Notes under the pieces: generated by a model | Seen by the model: the letters and a program-made list of their open reading frames with translations, nothing else | What the model was told of the DNA's origin: nothing | Databases searched by the model: none | Made by a program: the position numbers and the translations under genes | Part shown: positions 34,225-45,111 of the stretch, piece by piece | Position numbering within the stretch: position 1 is the stretch's first letter | Layout: every line of letters starts with the position of its first letter | DNA from: Pyrenophora tritici-repentis | Taxonomy: Eukaryota; Ascomycota; Dothideomycetes; Pleosporales; Pleosporaceae | DNA length: 64,000 nucleotides | Reading direction: 5' to 3' | NCBI RefSeq assembly: GCF_003171515.1 | Contig: NC_089392.1 | Location: 1,984,001-2,048,000, forward strand

Positions 34225-37200
34225 ATGCTCGGATACCTCACAAGCCGCTGGCAGTCGACGGGCGACCAGAAGAAGACCAGTCCGACCTGGTTCGACCGTC
34301 GTTGCTCGCCAATTCTGCTGTCTATCGCAAAGAAGGCATGCACTCACCCGATTCACACCATTGTAACCATCGCTTTCGTCGCAAGTTACTCGTACCTAGG
34401 CGTTCTCGACAAAGGTCTACTGGAGAGCGGCATAGAGGAGGCCGCCGCCAGCCGAGTAGACTTTCAGACACTATTGACTGGTAGCAAGAGACTGAGGGTT
34501 GGAGAAGAGACGTCATGGCACTGGGAGGCAGTAGAGGCCAGGCCTACTATCTCAAAAGAAAAGGTAAATTGACCCCGCATAGTGCAAGCGAACCGTCTAA
34601 TAAATCAGCCTGCACAGGAACTTGCCCTTGTAACCCTCGTCTTCCCCGAATCCAGCACTGTCAACTCTGCCCCGTCGCAACAATCTGTCCCCCGCAATGT
34701 CTCTGCAGAGCTCCTTCCCAGCTCATCCAGCTCCTTCTCCACTCTGTCCCATGACACCTCGCTCGCCTTCTCCGTCCCCTACCCGCAAGCCGCCGACTTT
34801 CTCGGGGCCATGCAGGAGATCTCGGCCCCAGCAGATGTCACACAGGCCCAGGGTTCCGAGCAGGAAGGCACACGTGAGGAGAAGAAGTGGATGATGAGGG
34901 CTTCCAAGAACGGAAATGCGCGTACTGGCGTGCGCAACTGGGTCGTAGAATCATGGACCTCGTTTGTCGACTTGCTCAAGAACGCAGACACTGGCGACAT
35001 TGTCATCATGGCCCTCGGCTACATCGCCATGCACTTGACATTTGTCTCGCTCTTCCTCGCCATGAGGCGCCTGGGATCAAACTTCTGGCTGGCTACCGCC
35101 GTCCTACTCCAGTCTGCCTTTGCCTTTTTGTTTGGTCTCGCTATCACAACCTACCTCGGCGTTCCCATCAACGTCATTCTGCTTTCTGAAGGTTTGCCCT
35201 TCTTGGTTGTCATCATTGGATTTGAGAAGCCCATCGTCCTCACCAAGGCTGTCTTGTCTGCCTCTTTGGACGGCCGACGAGCCACCGAAGAGAAGCGCGG
35301 CGAGCGAGTGACCATCCAGTCGGCCGTACAGACTGCCATCAAGAGGACTGGCTTTGAGATTGTACGCGACTACTTCTTCGAGATCCTCATCCTAGTTGCT
35401 GGTGCCATGTCTGGCATTCAGGGTGGTCTCCGACAGTTCTGCTTCCTTGGTGCTTGGATCCTGTTCTTTGATGCACTTATGCTCCTGACTTTCTACACTG
35501 CCATTCTCACCATCAAGCTCGAGATCAACCGCATCAAGCGTCACGTTGCGCTTCGTAGGGCCCTCGAGGACGACGGTGTAGACGGAAAGGTCGCTGAAAA
35601 TGTTGCCCGCAACAATGACTGGCCCAATGCGCGCGACGTCCAGGTCGTCAACAACACCACTACTGTCTTTGGACAGAAGATTACTGTTCCGAAGTTCAAG
35701 ATCTTCATGGTTGCTGGGTTCGTCCTTGTAAACGTCCTCAACGTTGTCACTCTCAAGTTCGGCCTCGCTCCTACCAAGTTCTCTGGCGTAGGTGTCACAC
35801 CTCCTCTGGACCCCTTCAAGGTTGCTGGAAGCGGCCTTGACCACATCTATGAGCAGGCCAAGGCTACGGCTACATCAACCATTGTCACCATCCTCATGCC
35901 GATCAAGTATGAGCTCGAATTCCCCTCAATCCACTACGCCGAGCCCTCCCTTGCCAATTCTGAGTATGCGTTCGGCAACAACATCAGCACTCACATCGTC
36001 GATGGCGTACTGAAGAGTCTGGAAGACCCATTCCTCAGCAAGTGGATCGTCCTCGCTCTCGTCATGAGTGTCGTCCTGAACGGTTACCTCTTCAATGCCG
36101 CTCGCTGGACCATCAAGGAGCCCCACAAGCCACTCGAGCCCCCGTCTCCGTCTGAAGTCCAGGATGGTGCACCCACTGTACCGTCAACTCCCCGTCTGTC
36201 TTCCTTGGCCATGCCCACTCCACCACGCACACCTGGTCCTGATGAGCAAAACCGCCATTTGCAACCATTGACACAACTCGCACCAGTTCCGCACCGTCTC
36301 CAGGAAATCCCAGCCCCTCCCACAGAAGAGGAACAACGACAACCGAACCGCCCCTATGAAATTCTTGAACAGATGGTCAAGGACAAGCAAGCACCTAGGA
36401 TGACCGACGAAGAGCTCATCGAGATGTCACTCAGGGGAAAGATCCCTGGCTACGCTCTGGAGAAGACCCTAGGTGACAAGACCCGCGCTGTTAAGATCCG
36501 ACGTGGTCTTGTTTCACGAACACACGCTACAAGGGAAACATCAACACTGCTCGAGCGATCACTGCTGCCATACAAAGACTACAACTACGATCTTGTCCAC
36601 GGCGCTTGCTGTGAAAATGTCGTTGGATACCTTCCCCTTCCTGTCGGTGTTGCCGGACCCATTCTGGTCGACGGCCAAAACTACTTCCTTCCCATGGCTA
36701 CGACTGAGGGTGTACTTGTCGCTTCTACTTCGCGTGGTGCAAAGGCTATCAATGCTGGCGGCGGTGCTGTTACCGTTATCACTGGGGATGGCATGACCCG
36801 TGGCCCTTGCATCGGATTTGACAGCCTTGTACGCGCGGGTGCAGCCAAGAACTGGCTCGATTCTGAAGAGGGCCAAAGGACCATGAAAGACGCTTTCAAC
36901 TCGACATCTCGCTTCGCCAGGCTCCAGTCAATGAAGTCTGCCATCGCCGGTACCAACATCTACGTCCGCTTCCGGGCTACGACTGGCGATGCCATGGGCA
37001 TGAACATGATTTCCAAGGGTGTCGAACATGCACTCAACGTCATGGCAAACGACTGCGGTTTCGACGACATGCGTGTTGTCACTGTCTCTGGAAACTACTG
37101 CACAGACAAGAAATCGGCCGCCATTAACTGGATCGACGGTCGTGGCAAGGGCGTTGTCGCCGAAGCCGTTATCCCCGGTCACGTAGTCAAATCGGTACTC

Positions 37201-37831
37201 AAGTGCGAAGTCGAAGACCTCGTCCAGATGAACATTTCGAAGAACTTTATCGGATCCGCAATGGCAGGTGCAATGGGTGGTTTCAACGCCCACGCAGCAA
37301 ACATTGTCGCAGCCATGTTCTTAGCTACCGGCCAAGACCCAGCTCAAGTCGTCGAAAGCGCAAACTGCATCACCATCATGCACAAGTAAGTCTTTCTCTT
37401 ACACACATATAAGGAGTAAACATCACTAACATCCCACCCCTAGCGTAAACGGAAACCTCCAAATCTCAGTCTCCATGCCCTCAATAGAAGTCGGCACCAT
37501 CGGCGGCGGAACTATTCTAGAACCCCAATCCGCTATGCTCGACCTCCTCGGTGTACGTGGCGCTCATCCTACTTCCCCAGGCGACAATGCGAGACAACTC
37601 GCTCGCGTCATCGCCGCTGGTGTCCTCGCTGGTGAACTCTCCCTCAACAGCGCGCTGTGTGCGGGTCATCTTGTAAAGGCGCATATGGCGCATAATAGGA
37701 GTAATGTGCCCTCAAGGGCGCCTACGCCTGCGCCTGCGACACCTAGGGATGGGTCCATGACGCCGGTTACGCCCGGGCCGGGGAGTGGTGGGTTGTCTGC
37801 GTTGAGCGTCGGACCGGTGCCGAGGAGGTAG
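34225..37831 (+). CDS. HMG1: 3-hydroxy-3-methylglutaryl-CoA reductase, 1167 aa, three exons
   Basis: Rate-limiting ER-membrane enzyme of the mevalonate/sterol pathway: HMG-CoA + 2 NADPH to mevalonate. Exons 34225-34563, 34609-37385 and 37444-37831. Introns are 45 and 58 nt, and joins (KEK|PAQ; AA|C giving Asn) are in phase. The N-terminus has a first membrane helix (about 40-60). Residues about 243-430 form the sterol-sensing-domain region ([20 protein letters not shown] and following helices). A Pro/Ser-rich linker (about 620-680) leads to the catalytic domain. [17 protein letters not shown] is near 780, catalytic Glu in [13 protein letters not shown] near 812, NADPH motif [11 protein letters not shown] near 906, VGTIGGGT near 1055, and catalytic His in [11 protein letters not shown] near 1119. 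Length is normal for fungal reductases. Confidence 0.97.
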
Positions 37832-38492
37832 TGTGGTGTTTTCTTCGCTGTTTTATACACGCACGTTACCTTTTCGTCGTCTCTTCTTCGAGGGACGGAC
37901 GATTAATTAATACATGACCGCTTTGATCTTTTTGCTCACATGTACGTTTGTTCGTATGGATGCTGCATATATCATTGGAATGAACGAGAGTGGCTAGACC
38001 GGTTTGATCGCTTACACAGCATCGTTTTAATTAATGCAAACTCTTTATATCTTCAGATACATATCAAATCACATCACATACAATCAAGTCTTAAGGGTGC
38101 AGCTTTTCAACATTATCTATCATTCATGCTATCTGTGCGACAAGATGCCGTATCATGGCATATATCGCATCCGTTACTTCCTTCCCACCGTGAGTCCAAA
38201 ACAAGTCGTGCATGAGTCCCTCCTCTTGAGAAACGACATACTCATGCTCATATATGTCGTGTCCGAAGTACCGCATTTCAAGAAGAGGACAGAAGTGACC
38301 ATAAACTATGCCATGAGAGGAGATCGGCATCTCGCATACATGATATAACCAAAATTCGTAACCGGACAAGGGGGAGGAAATGAGTGATCAAGGAGATAGA
38401 AATCACAAAAACGCCATCATGACACATCGTCTCACCATGCCGCTACTGCGCGACCCTGACCCTCACCAATCTTTTGCGAGCGACGATGATTG
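37832..38492. other. intergenic between convergent genes
   Basis: About 660 bp of 3' UTR sequence shared by the reductase and the kinase gene. No other feature seen. Confidence 0.5.
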
Positions 38493-40706
38493 TCATGTTC
38501 CACCGACGGAGATGTTGTTTCTTAGCCCGCTTGGCTCCGGGCCCTTCTTGTTTCGGCGGCCGAGTAGTGTTGAGCTGTCCATGTTGAGCTCAAACGCTCC
38601 CTTGTTCTTGACTTGGCGCTTAGCTGCGGCCGCAACGGCTGGAGAGTGTTGACCGTATCCACGTTGTTGCGGTGCTGTTTGTTGCTGACGTGCTTGTGCG
38701 GCGGCGGATAGTGTTGTGTTGCGCAGCTTCTGCTCCATGCCGGATACATCAGCACCTTGTGATTTTGGAAGCTTGGCCGGTGGATGTTGTGATGATGGAT
38801 CGTATGGTGCGGACTCAGCGGCGAACTCATCGTCGTCCTCGTTCTCGTCGAGGGCGTTGAGAGAGTTCATTGCGTTGGCGCCGCGGTACCCTTGCTTGAA
38901 CTGCTTCTTTCTCTTGCCCTCTTCTTCTTGTCGGTGCACAGCATAACTAACATCGAATACCTCTCGGAGGTTGACGGCACCAGGCGAGCGGAAGTCCATG
39001 CGGCGAGCGCCTGGAGACTCGAGATGTGAGAAGTCTGGCTGAAGTCGCTCCTTCTTGGCAGCAGCGGGTGTTGCCAGGGGTGGTGCGTCGTAAGCTGAGT
39101 ATGTCGGCTCGTCGGCTTCCCGTATCCATGGGTGGTTGAGGAATTGATTAATGTCATATCGCTTCTCAGGATCTACAGTGAGAAGGTGAGAAACCAAGTC
39201 CTGGGCAGACTTGGAAATTTCATCCCACCATGGCGAGAGGAAAGTGTACTGGCCACGGGCGACCTTCTCTGTGAGAGTCTGGATAGACTCGTCGTAGAAT
39301 GGAGGGAAACCACAAAGCAGTGTGTAAAGCACACAGCCTAGTGCCCACATGTCGACACTCTTGGAGTAACGCTCGTCCTTGACGATTTCAGGGGCAGTGT
39401 AACCGACGGTACCGCACGGTGTCATAGTTTGGGTGTCCCAGATGACCTTACTAAGACCGAAATCGGCAATCTTGATAAGACCAATTCCACCAGCACCCTT
39501 ACCCTTGACAAACTCGCCTTCATCGGCCTTGTCTTCGTCGTCAGGACCCCTGGGCTTTGGGTTGCGCGTAGGGACAAATGGAGTGGGGTAGAACAGAAGG
39601 TTCTCGGGTTTGATATCTCTGAGATGACGTCAGCAAGTCTCTTGGCAGAGTGGTCTGTGCACACGAACCGATGTACAACACCTGCCTCTTCGTGCAGGTA
39701 CTGCAGAGCTTTGGCGACTTGGATGATGGTGTGGCGGGAAAGGTCCTCGGAGAAGTACGTCAGACGGACGATCTGGTGGAACAGTTCGCCTCCGGGGCAC
39801 AGCTCGAGTACAATGTAGTAGTACTGTCGTGATTCGGAAAAGTCGATGAGCTTGACGATGTTGGGGTGGTCTAGTTGGCGCATGATTTGTACTTCCTTGA
39901 GGATGTTCGCTCTCTAGAGGGCAGTTAGTGTCTGCCCTTATAAGCCCAGTCGTTATGGGGAGAGGATGCTACTCTGGTCGAGCATCGGGGGGTTCTAGTA
40001 TCGCACCTCGGCTGCTTTTGGCGTCTTGAAGTCCGGATGCACATGCTTGTCCTATACCGGCCTCACGTTGGTAACGTCCAAAAACACCCAACTGCTCATG
40101 CGTGATGGTTCAGGGAGGGGGTGATGAGACAAGGAAATGTGCAAGATGGGCAGGGATTGGGGTAGTACTAACCTGCTGTGAATTCATCTCAAACTTACGC
40201 ACGACCTTGATGGCGACTTCGTCCCATTGGCCGGTAGTGTCTCGTGCACGGTATACGTTGCTGAAGGCGCCGTCGCCCATCTTTTCCAGTAGTGTCCACC
40301 TCTCGAGGCCAGGATACCTGGGCAGCTTACCCTTGGCCTCGCGCTCTTCGGCGACGATACGCTCAAGGACAGAAGGGTCTACACCGGCATTCTTGGCTGC
40401 GTTCTGCTTCTTTTGCTGGTTACCTGCGGCGTGGGCTGCAGCGTCGCCGGCTTGAGCGGCAATGTTGCGGTTGTCGCCAGCGCCAGCGCCGACGGAAAAG
40501 TCGCCGTGGGGAGCAGCCTGGTGTTGAAGGGGCTTGTGGTCCATTGCGGGTTCTGAGATGCCATGATGTACTGGATCCGGATGCTGGTTGTACCGTTGAT
40601 GTTGGGACTGGGCGTGCACATTGGAGACATTGGTCGTCGGCTCAGCATTCTGGCGGGCCTGCTTGCCATGGCGCAGGAAGTTCTTAAAATTCTGTATCGC
40701 GGCCAT
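38493..40706 (-). CDS. Srk1/Rck2-like MAPK-activated Ser/Thr kinase, 634 aa, three exons
   Basis: CaMK-group kinase resembling fission-yeast Srk1 and yeast Rck2, which act below the Hog1/Sty1 stress MAPK. Exons: 40173-40706, 39669-39913, 38493-39618. Introns are 259 and 50 nt, and joins give NSQQ|RANILKEVQ and the HRDIKPENLLF motif in phase. The kinase domain (about 140-465) starts WTLLEKMGDGAFSNVYRA (Gly loop), then VAIKVVRKFE (Lys), HPNIVKL, HRDIKPEN catalytic loop, a Pro/Glu/Gly insert of about 38 residues before IADFGLSKV, then GTVGYTAPE and a hydrophobic CAMK C-lobe. The N-terminus is MAAIQNFKNFLRHGKQAR; the C-terminus is basic/Gln-rich and may bind the MAPK. Seven in-frame residues (MPHNTLN) precede this Met and look like leader. 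MAPK dependence is by homology. Confidence 0.88.
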
Positions 40707-42402
40707 GTTTAGTGTGTTGTGCGGCAAAAGGGATTACCAAGCCGCTGTTGATGGCGGGGTCGAGGAGCAAGAGGGTTGGCAGAGCAGGAAAAACAAGCGC
40801 GTGCAACCGGGTATAGTGGAAGAAGAGAAGGAGGCTGCGGTAGTGCAACGTGATGACTTGTGGTGAGGGGAAAGTCAAAGGGAAAGCCACTGGTTGAAAA
40901 GAAGGTCATGCATGAACGAAGGAAGGAGTGAGGTGAGGCCGGAACAAGAGAGGAGCGAGGTGCGTCATAAGACGTCAGTGCGCCAATGACGATGCAGGCT
41001 ACATCATCGCCAAACAAGCTCGACCGCACGCACTGAACTCAATCTAAGAGCGACATGGAAGAGAGCGGTGACATGGCATTTGAAGCCTGAAGGAATTGGG
41101 CGTGTGTATTACAAGAAATCATATATCGTACCTCAATCACTGGAAGGCCCATCTTCTTTCGTCCGCCTCGCGAAGAGCGCATGTGGTAGCAGCACTGGCA
41201 CGGAGATCTCGATGGTCGTTGCCTTGTTTCGCTTGATTCTGGCTTAGGAGGGCGCCGCTCTCGTGATAGGTTCGCGAGCTTGTTCTATGGTCTCTGGTGT
41301 GGAGGTATGACGCTCGTATCGCTTTCTTGGGCGTCCCGTCGGGCAGGTAGATCTCGCAGCTTCCGCTAGCTCGGGGCAAGGGTTCGCTTCAGGTTAAGAA
41401 AGCAAAGGACGCAGGCTTGCAGGCGGGAAAATTACAGCAACGGGTGCTCTGCTACTCTGCTACTCTGCTGGGGTCGGGTTGGGGCTCGGCGGCAATAGCT
41501 GGGCGGTGATGATCAGGCTTTGCGGTTTGACGCGGCAGACGGACAAGGCAGTAGGACGGACAGGTGCAGCGGGAAGAGGTGGAGAGAAGAGAAGAAGACG
41601 CAAAAGGTCGATATATCACAGAGAAGGGTCTTGTGCGTAAGACTTGTTATTTGTCTCTTTACTTGGGCGGCGTAAGACGCTACCCTCTGCGCGAACACCC
41701 TTCAGCAATAGTGGCTCGCCGCGGAATCGCCGGCAGCCTCTCCCAGCACCAGGTCGTGTCGCGATGTCGAGCGGGCTCCAGCTAGAGGCTGAGGAGCTTG
41801 CTAGGCACGCCGCCACCAAACCAACTACCACCACAGTCATGACAACAAAAGCACATCGGACCAGGGCATTCGGCATGTCATGATGCTTTTGTTGCGCGAT
41901 GCATACGCTGTCCACGCCTCGGGCGGCGAGCTTCTTCCAAGCTCACAACTCAACCGGGCCTGTCTTGTTCAATTTCTCGCAACCCAACCTGCAACCGTGT
42001 TGCTACTAGCTGCTAGCTGCAGGGTCCAACTAGCAGCGGATCCGTTACGTCACTGCATAGTGGGAACGCGCTTTGAAGACGTCAAATCACTGCCACGCCC
42101 ATGGCCCGGCTGAAACACTTTTGGACGCTTGCGGCGTCCAGCCAGATTACACAATGCAGATCCATCATCACCAAACCCGCCCACGAGACTGGCATACGTA
42201 TCTTCTGTCGCGTCCCAAATCCACGCCCCGCTTACTTACCAAGCATCCCAGCCTGCACACTGCAGCCTTTTCTTCATCTGATAATCACGAGCCCAGCGTG
42301 CCGGCACCGAGAGTGGACATTCCCGCCCTTGGCAATAGTAGCTCCGCATAAGCTATTGGTATATTTGCATTTCAAACTACACGTGATGGTTTGTTTGTAA
42401 CA
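40707..42402. other. intergenic, kinase promoter and 3' region of the SET gene
   Basis: About 1.7 kb without a supported gene. A short tandem TACTCTGC repeat occurs at about 41452-41471. Small frames at 40709-41029 and 41616-41915 are unconvincing. Confidence 0.45.
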
Positions 42403-43569
42403 CTACAGCGCCTCGCACCTCTCGCACCCACAATCAAAGCCCCACGTCTTTTGAAGTCTCAACATTCTCTTCCCGCGACTCAGCTTCCTCTCCTCCCCGC
42501 TGAGGTACGTGATGCATAGCTCTTGTCCAAGCTTAATGTCCTGGCCAGCCCTGAAATACCATGCTCTCCCTTCCCTGTTCTTTTCGATGTTTGGCCCGCA
42601 TGAGTGGTTGAAGTAGCTTGCAGCTGGCCAGCATCCGTAACCAAAGAATTCTGATCCTTCGTCATCAAGGGAGCGGATGCCGAATGAGTTATGGGAGTCG
42701 CGTGATGACAGCATTATCAACGTCTCTGCCGTAACGAGGGGTAGGAGGGGCTGGGGGAGGATGGCGAGAAGGTGCAGATAGGTTCTTGTGAACGCAGCGA
42801 GATCGTCGGGGCTGTGATAGGGTGTCTTATCCGGTGCGAGCGCTTGCACGCGTTCCCACTGCTCAGGGTGAAGGTATCGCCAAACAATACCGCTGACACA
42901 GAAACTCATCACGTCGGGCGTGATGCGCTCCTGTAGTGCTTTCTGCAATGCGCGTTTATGCTGTTTCGTTATTGGTACCGCAGCTTCATTGTCTGTCTTG
43001 CTGGCCTCGTCTCCTTCTCTTGCCATCCTTATCAGCGCTGCTTGTGCAGCAACGCTGTCCCATGCATCCTTGATCTCTTTGACCTTTGGTCGCGGCAAAT
43101 CAATATCCACCATGTCGCTATCCTCCTTGCTCCTCTTTCTGACGAGATTCTCAACGGCAGCCCATGCCTGAACACCGACCTCTCCATTCTCTTCCCGCCA
43201 CTTGTCCTGGCATGCTGATGAGCAAAAGGCGAATCCCACCGTCTTGTCCCGCACATCCAGATCTCGTCCGTAATCGTACGAAAAACACTGTCCACACACC
43301 TCCCGCCGATACTCGCGTAGAAGGACGGATAGTGTGAGGTCTTCCGAGCGCCACACGAGCGTGCCCTCTGCGATATCTTGAGTGGCGAATACAGCGCGGC
43401 CGGCTGTCGGTGTATGTCGAACCTCGAATAAGTCGGCTATCGGTGCGCCCGCTGGCAGATCTTTCGGTGTATGAGATGGATGGATGGACGAGGCTGATGA
43501 GGGTCGCGAGATGCTGAAGATGGAGTCACTGGCTAAAGGCACAGACGAGTCGCTTTCGGTGGCGTCCAT
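42403..43569 (-). CDS. SET-domain protein with MYND-like insert (SMYD/Set6-like), 388 aa
   Basis: Intronless gene for a probable S-adenosylmethionine-dependent lysine methyltransferase of the SMYD class. Order: Ser-rich N-terminus (1-50); split SET start VRHTPTAGRAVFATQDIAEG (about 50-70); MYND-type zinc cluster CGQC...CSSACQDKW (about 91-125); a helical insert; SET core YFNHSCGPNIEKN (about 333-345), the AdoMet/substrate pocket; GQELCITYL (about 361); and a post-SET CGCERC (about 382-387) for a third zinc. All catalytic and zinc ligands I would look for are present. Yeast Set6 is the closest type by layout. Substrate unknown. Start ATG 43567-43569 is the first in frame. Confidence 0.87.
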   Translation of the reverse strand: MDATESDSSVPLASDSIFSISRPSSASSIHPSHTPKDLPAGAPIADLFEVRHTPTAGRAVFATQDIAEGTLVWRSEDLTLSVLLREYRREVCGQCFSYDYGRDLDVRDKTVGFAFCSSACQDKWREENGEVGVQAWAAVENLVRKRSKEDSDMVDIDLPRPKVKEIKDAWDSVAAQAALIRMAREGDEASKTDNEAAVPITKQHKRALQKALQERITPDVMSFCVSGIVWRYLHPEQWERVQALAPDKTPYHSPDDLAAFTRTYLHLLAILPQPLLPLVTAETLIMLSSRDSHNSFGIRSLDDEGSEFFGYGCWPAASYFNHSCGPNIEKNREGRAWYFRAGQDIKLGQELCITYLSGEERKLSRGKRMLRLQKTWGFDCGCERCEAL

Positions 43570-44832
43570 TGTAGCAGTGTCGATGCGATTAGCAGAACAG
43601 AGTAAGTGGACAGGCGTGTGTGTATATGTCTAGCTTCTCTAACAAAACAAAAACACGCAAGCGTATTCCGCCGCGTAGAATTATACAAGCGTGCAAACAC
43701 TTGCCCTCGTTATCTAAAGATAGGCCGAAGGGGTGTAATGTAGCAAGCGGTCGCGTGGGCTGCAGGTCAAATTCGTATGTCACGTATACTCATACTGGAA
43801 TTGAATGATCGGAGGAAAGCCATTTTGGGTCTGTATTGTGCGTGGGTGTGGATACGTTGTTGTGACGGGTGGGTGACAAAAGAAAAGGGAATTTGGAAAG
43901 GGCGTCTTCTTTCTGTGCATGGCTGGCCAGAACCTCTGATCGGCGGCGCAGGGTCCACACGGCCGATAAGCGAGGGCCCTGATCTCCATATCATAACAGC
44001 AACCCATCGCAGTCAAGATCAAGTCAGCATTCGCCAAGTTTAACATGTCGGGTTTCGTTTCATTGTGGATAATAACCCCGAATAAGCTTGTCGATGCATA
44101 TATGTAGTCTCATGCATCATTCATGTACGGCATGGCCGACTCGCCTCTGTCCCAAATTGTACCTACTGTAACTAGCCACTACTAAGATAGACCTCTTTTG
44201 GGAACGTGTTTCAATCACGAGTGGCCCTCGCATCCTGTAATGCTTGATCCTGTTGACAACGTTGTTGATGTGGTCGACAAGGAAACACTCCATAATTCTG
44301 ATGACGATCACATCAAGTATACCAAAAACAAAACACGATCTTGTCCCTCCAGTTCTAGCACGGTCTTCTTGTAAATCTATCGTCTTGAGCAGTATGTTTT
44401 CAAAAGTTTCGTTAAGCAATTTCTCGGGTAGCTCAGCGGGTCGTTTAGTTGGCGGTTTGGTCGGTGGCTTCTGGGACAGGGTGAATGACTGCGGTACTGC
44501 ACTCTGGCTTGGCCATTGTGACTATTGAGCGAACATGAATGTGAAATAGTAAGATATTTAACGACATATGACAGATTTGTACCGATGAGAGTCGTCTCCA
44601 AGGTGATCACTGTCAATTTCCGCGAGCAGGCCTCTTCTCTCGCTGTGAATCGCTTGGGAGCGGAAGCCGCCTACTTTTAGCCCCTTCCACCATAGTGGAG
44701 AGTGGTGGTGGCAGAAGAGGATGTTGCGATGACATCTGCTCTAACTCTTGTCGACGAATCCTTCGCTTACCATCTAGGTGTCCCCAGATCACTTTCTTGC
44801 AGATCGAGCAGTGTACCTACCTCTCCTCCAAT
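43570..44832. other. intergenic, no gene seen
   Basis: About 1.26 kb. Includes the promoter of the SET gene. A box-A-like string at about 44429 was checked as a possible tRNA and rejected. Confidence 0.45.
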
Positions 44833-45111
44833 TTAATCTTCATCTTCCCCCTCCGACCCCTCACCGGCACCAGTCACATGCAACCAAACCCCCCTTCTCT
44901 CTACCCACGCTCTCTCCACCTCATCAACATTTCCCAAGCACTGATCGCACAACCGCTCCCAATGTAACGTAAAACCACAGATAAGCGGTGAGTCATGATA
45001 TGTAGGTCCCAGACACGTCATCACGTATATGTATTTATGACAGCCACAGCCCCATGTATGCATCTCAGCGGCGCATATGCAATTTGTTGGATTAGGGGTC
45101 GGGCGCGGCAT
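44833..45111 (-). CDS. small Cys-rich hypothetical protein, 92 aa
   Basis: The frame is open from 45225, but I choose ATG 45109-45111 (MPRPTPNPTNCICAAEMHTW) because the Cys-rich part begins there. Cysteines fall as C.C, CGC, C, C and CDQC over about 60 residues, with conserved-looking Trp and His, then an acidic tail ending GEDED. This spacing resembles a small zinc knuckle. There is no signal peptide with this start. It is similar in style to the 97-aa protein at 21780, but I see no clear alignment. Function unknown. Confidence 0.45.
   Translation of the reverse strand: MPRPTPNPTNCICAAEMHTWGCGCHKYIYVMTCLGPTYHDSPLICGFTLHWERLCDQCLGNVDEVERAWVERRGVWLHVTGAGEGSEGEDED

Noticed and set aside
44425..44480. 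Box-A-like GGTAGCTCAGCGGGT suggesting a tRNA
   Set aside because: No matching box B (GGTTCGANNCC) at the right distance and no acceptor-stem pairing.
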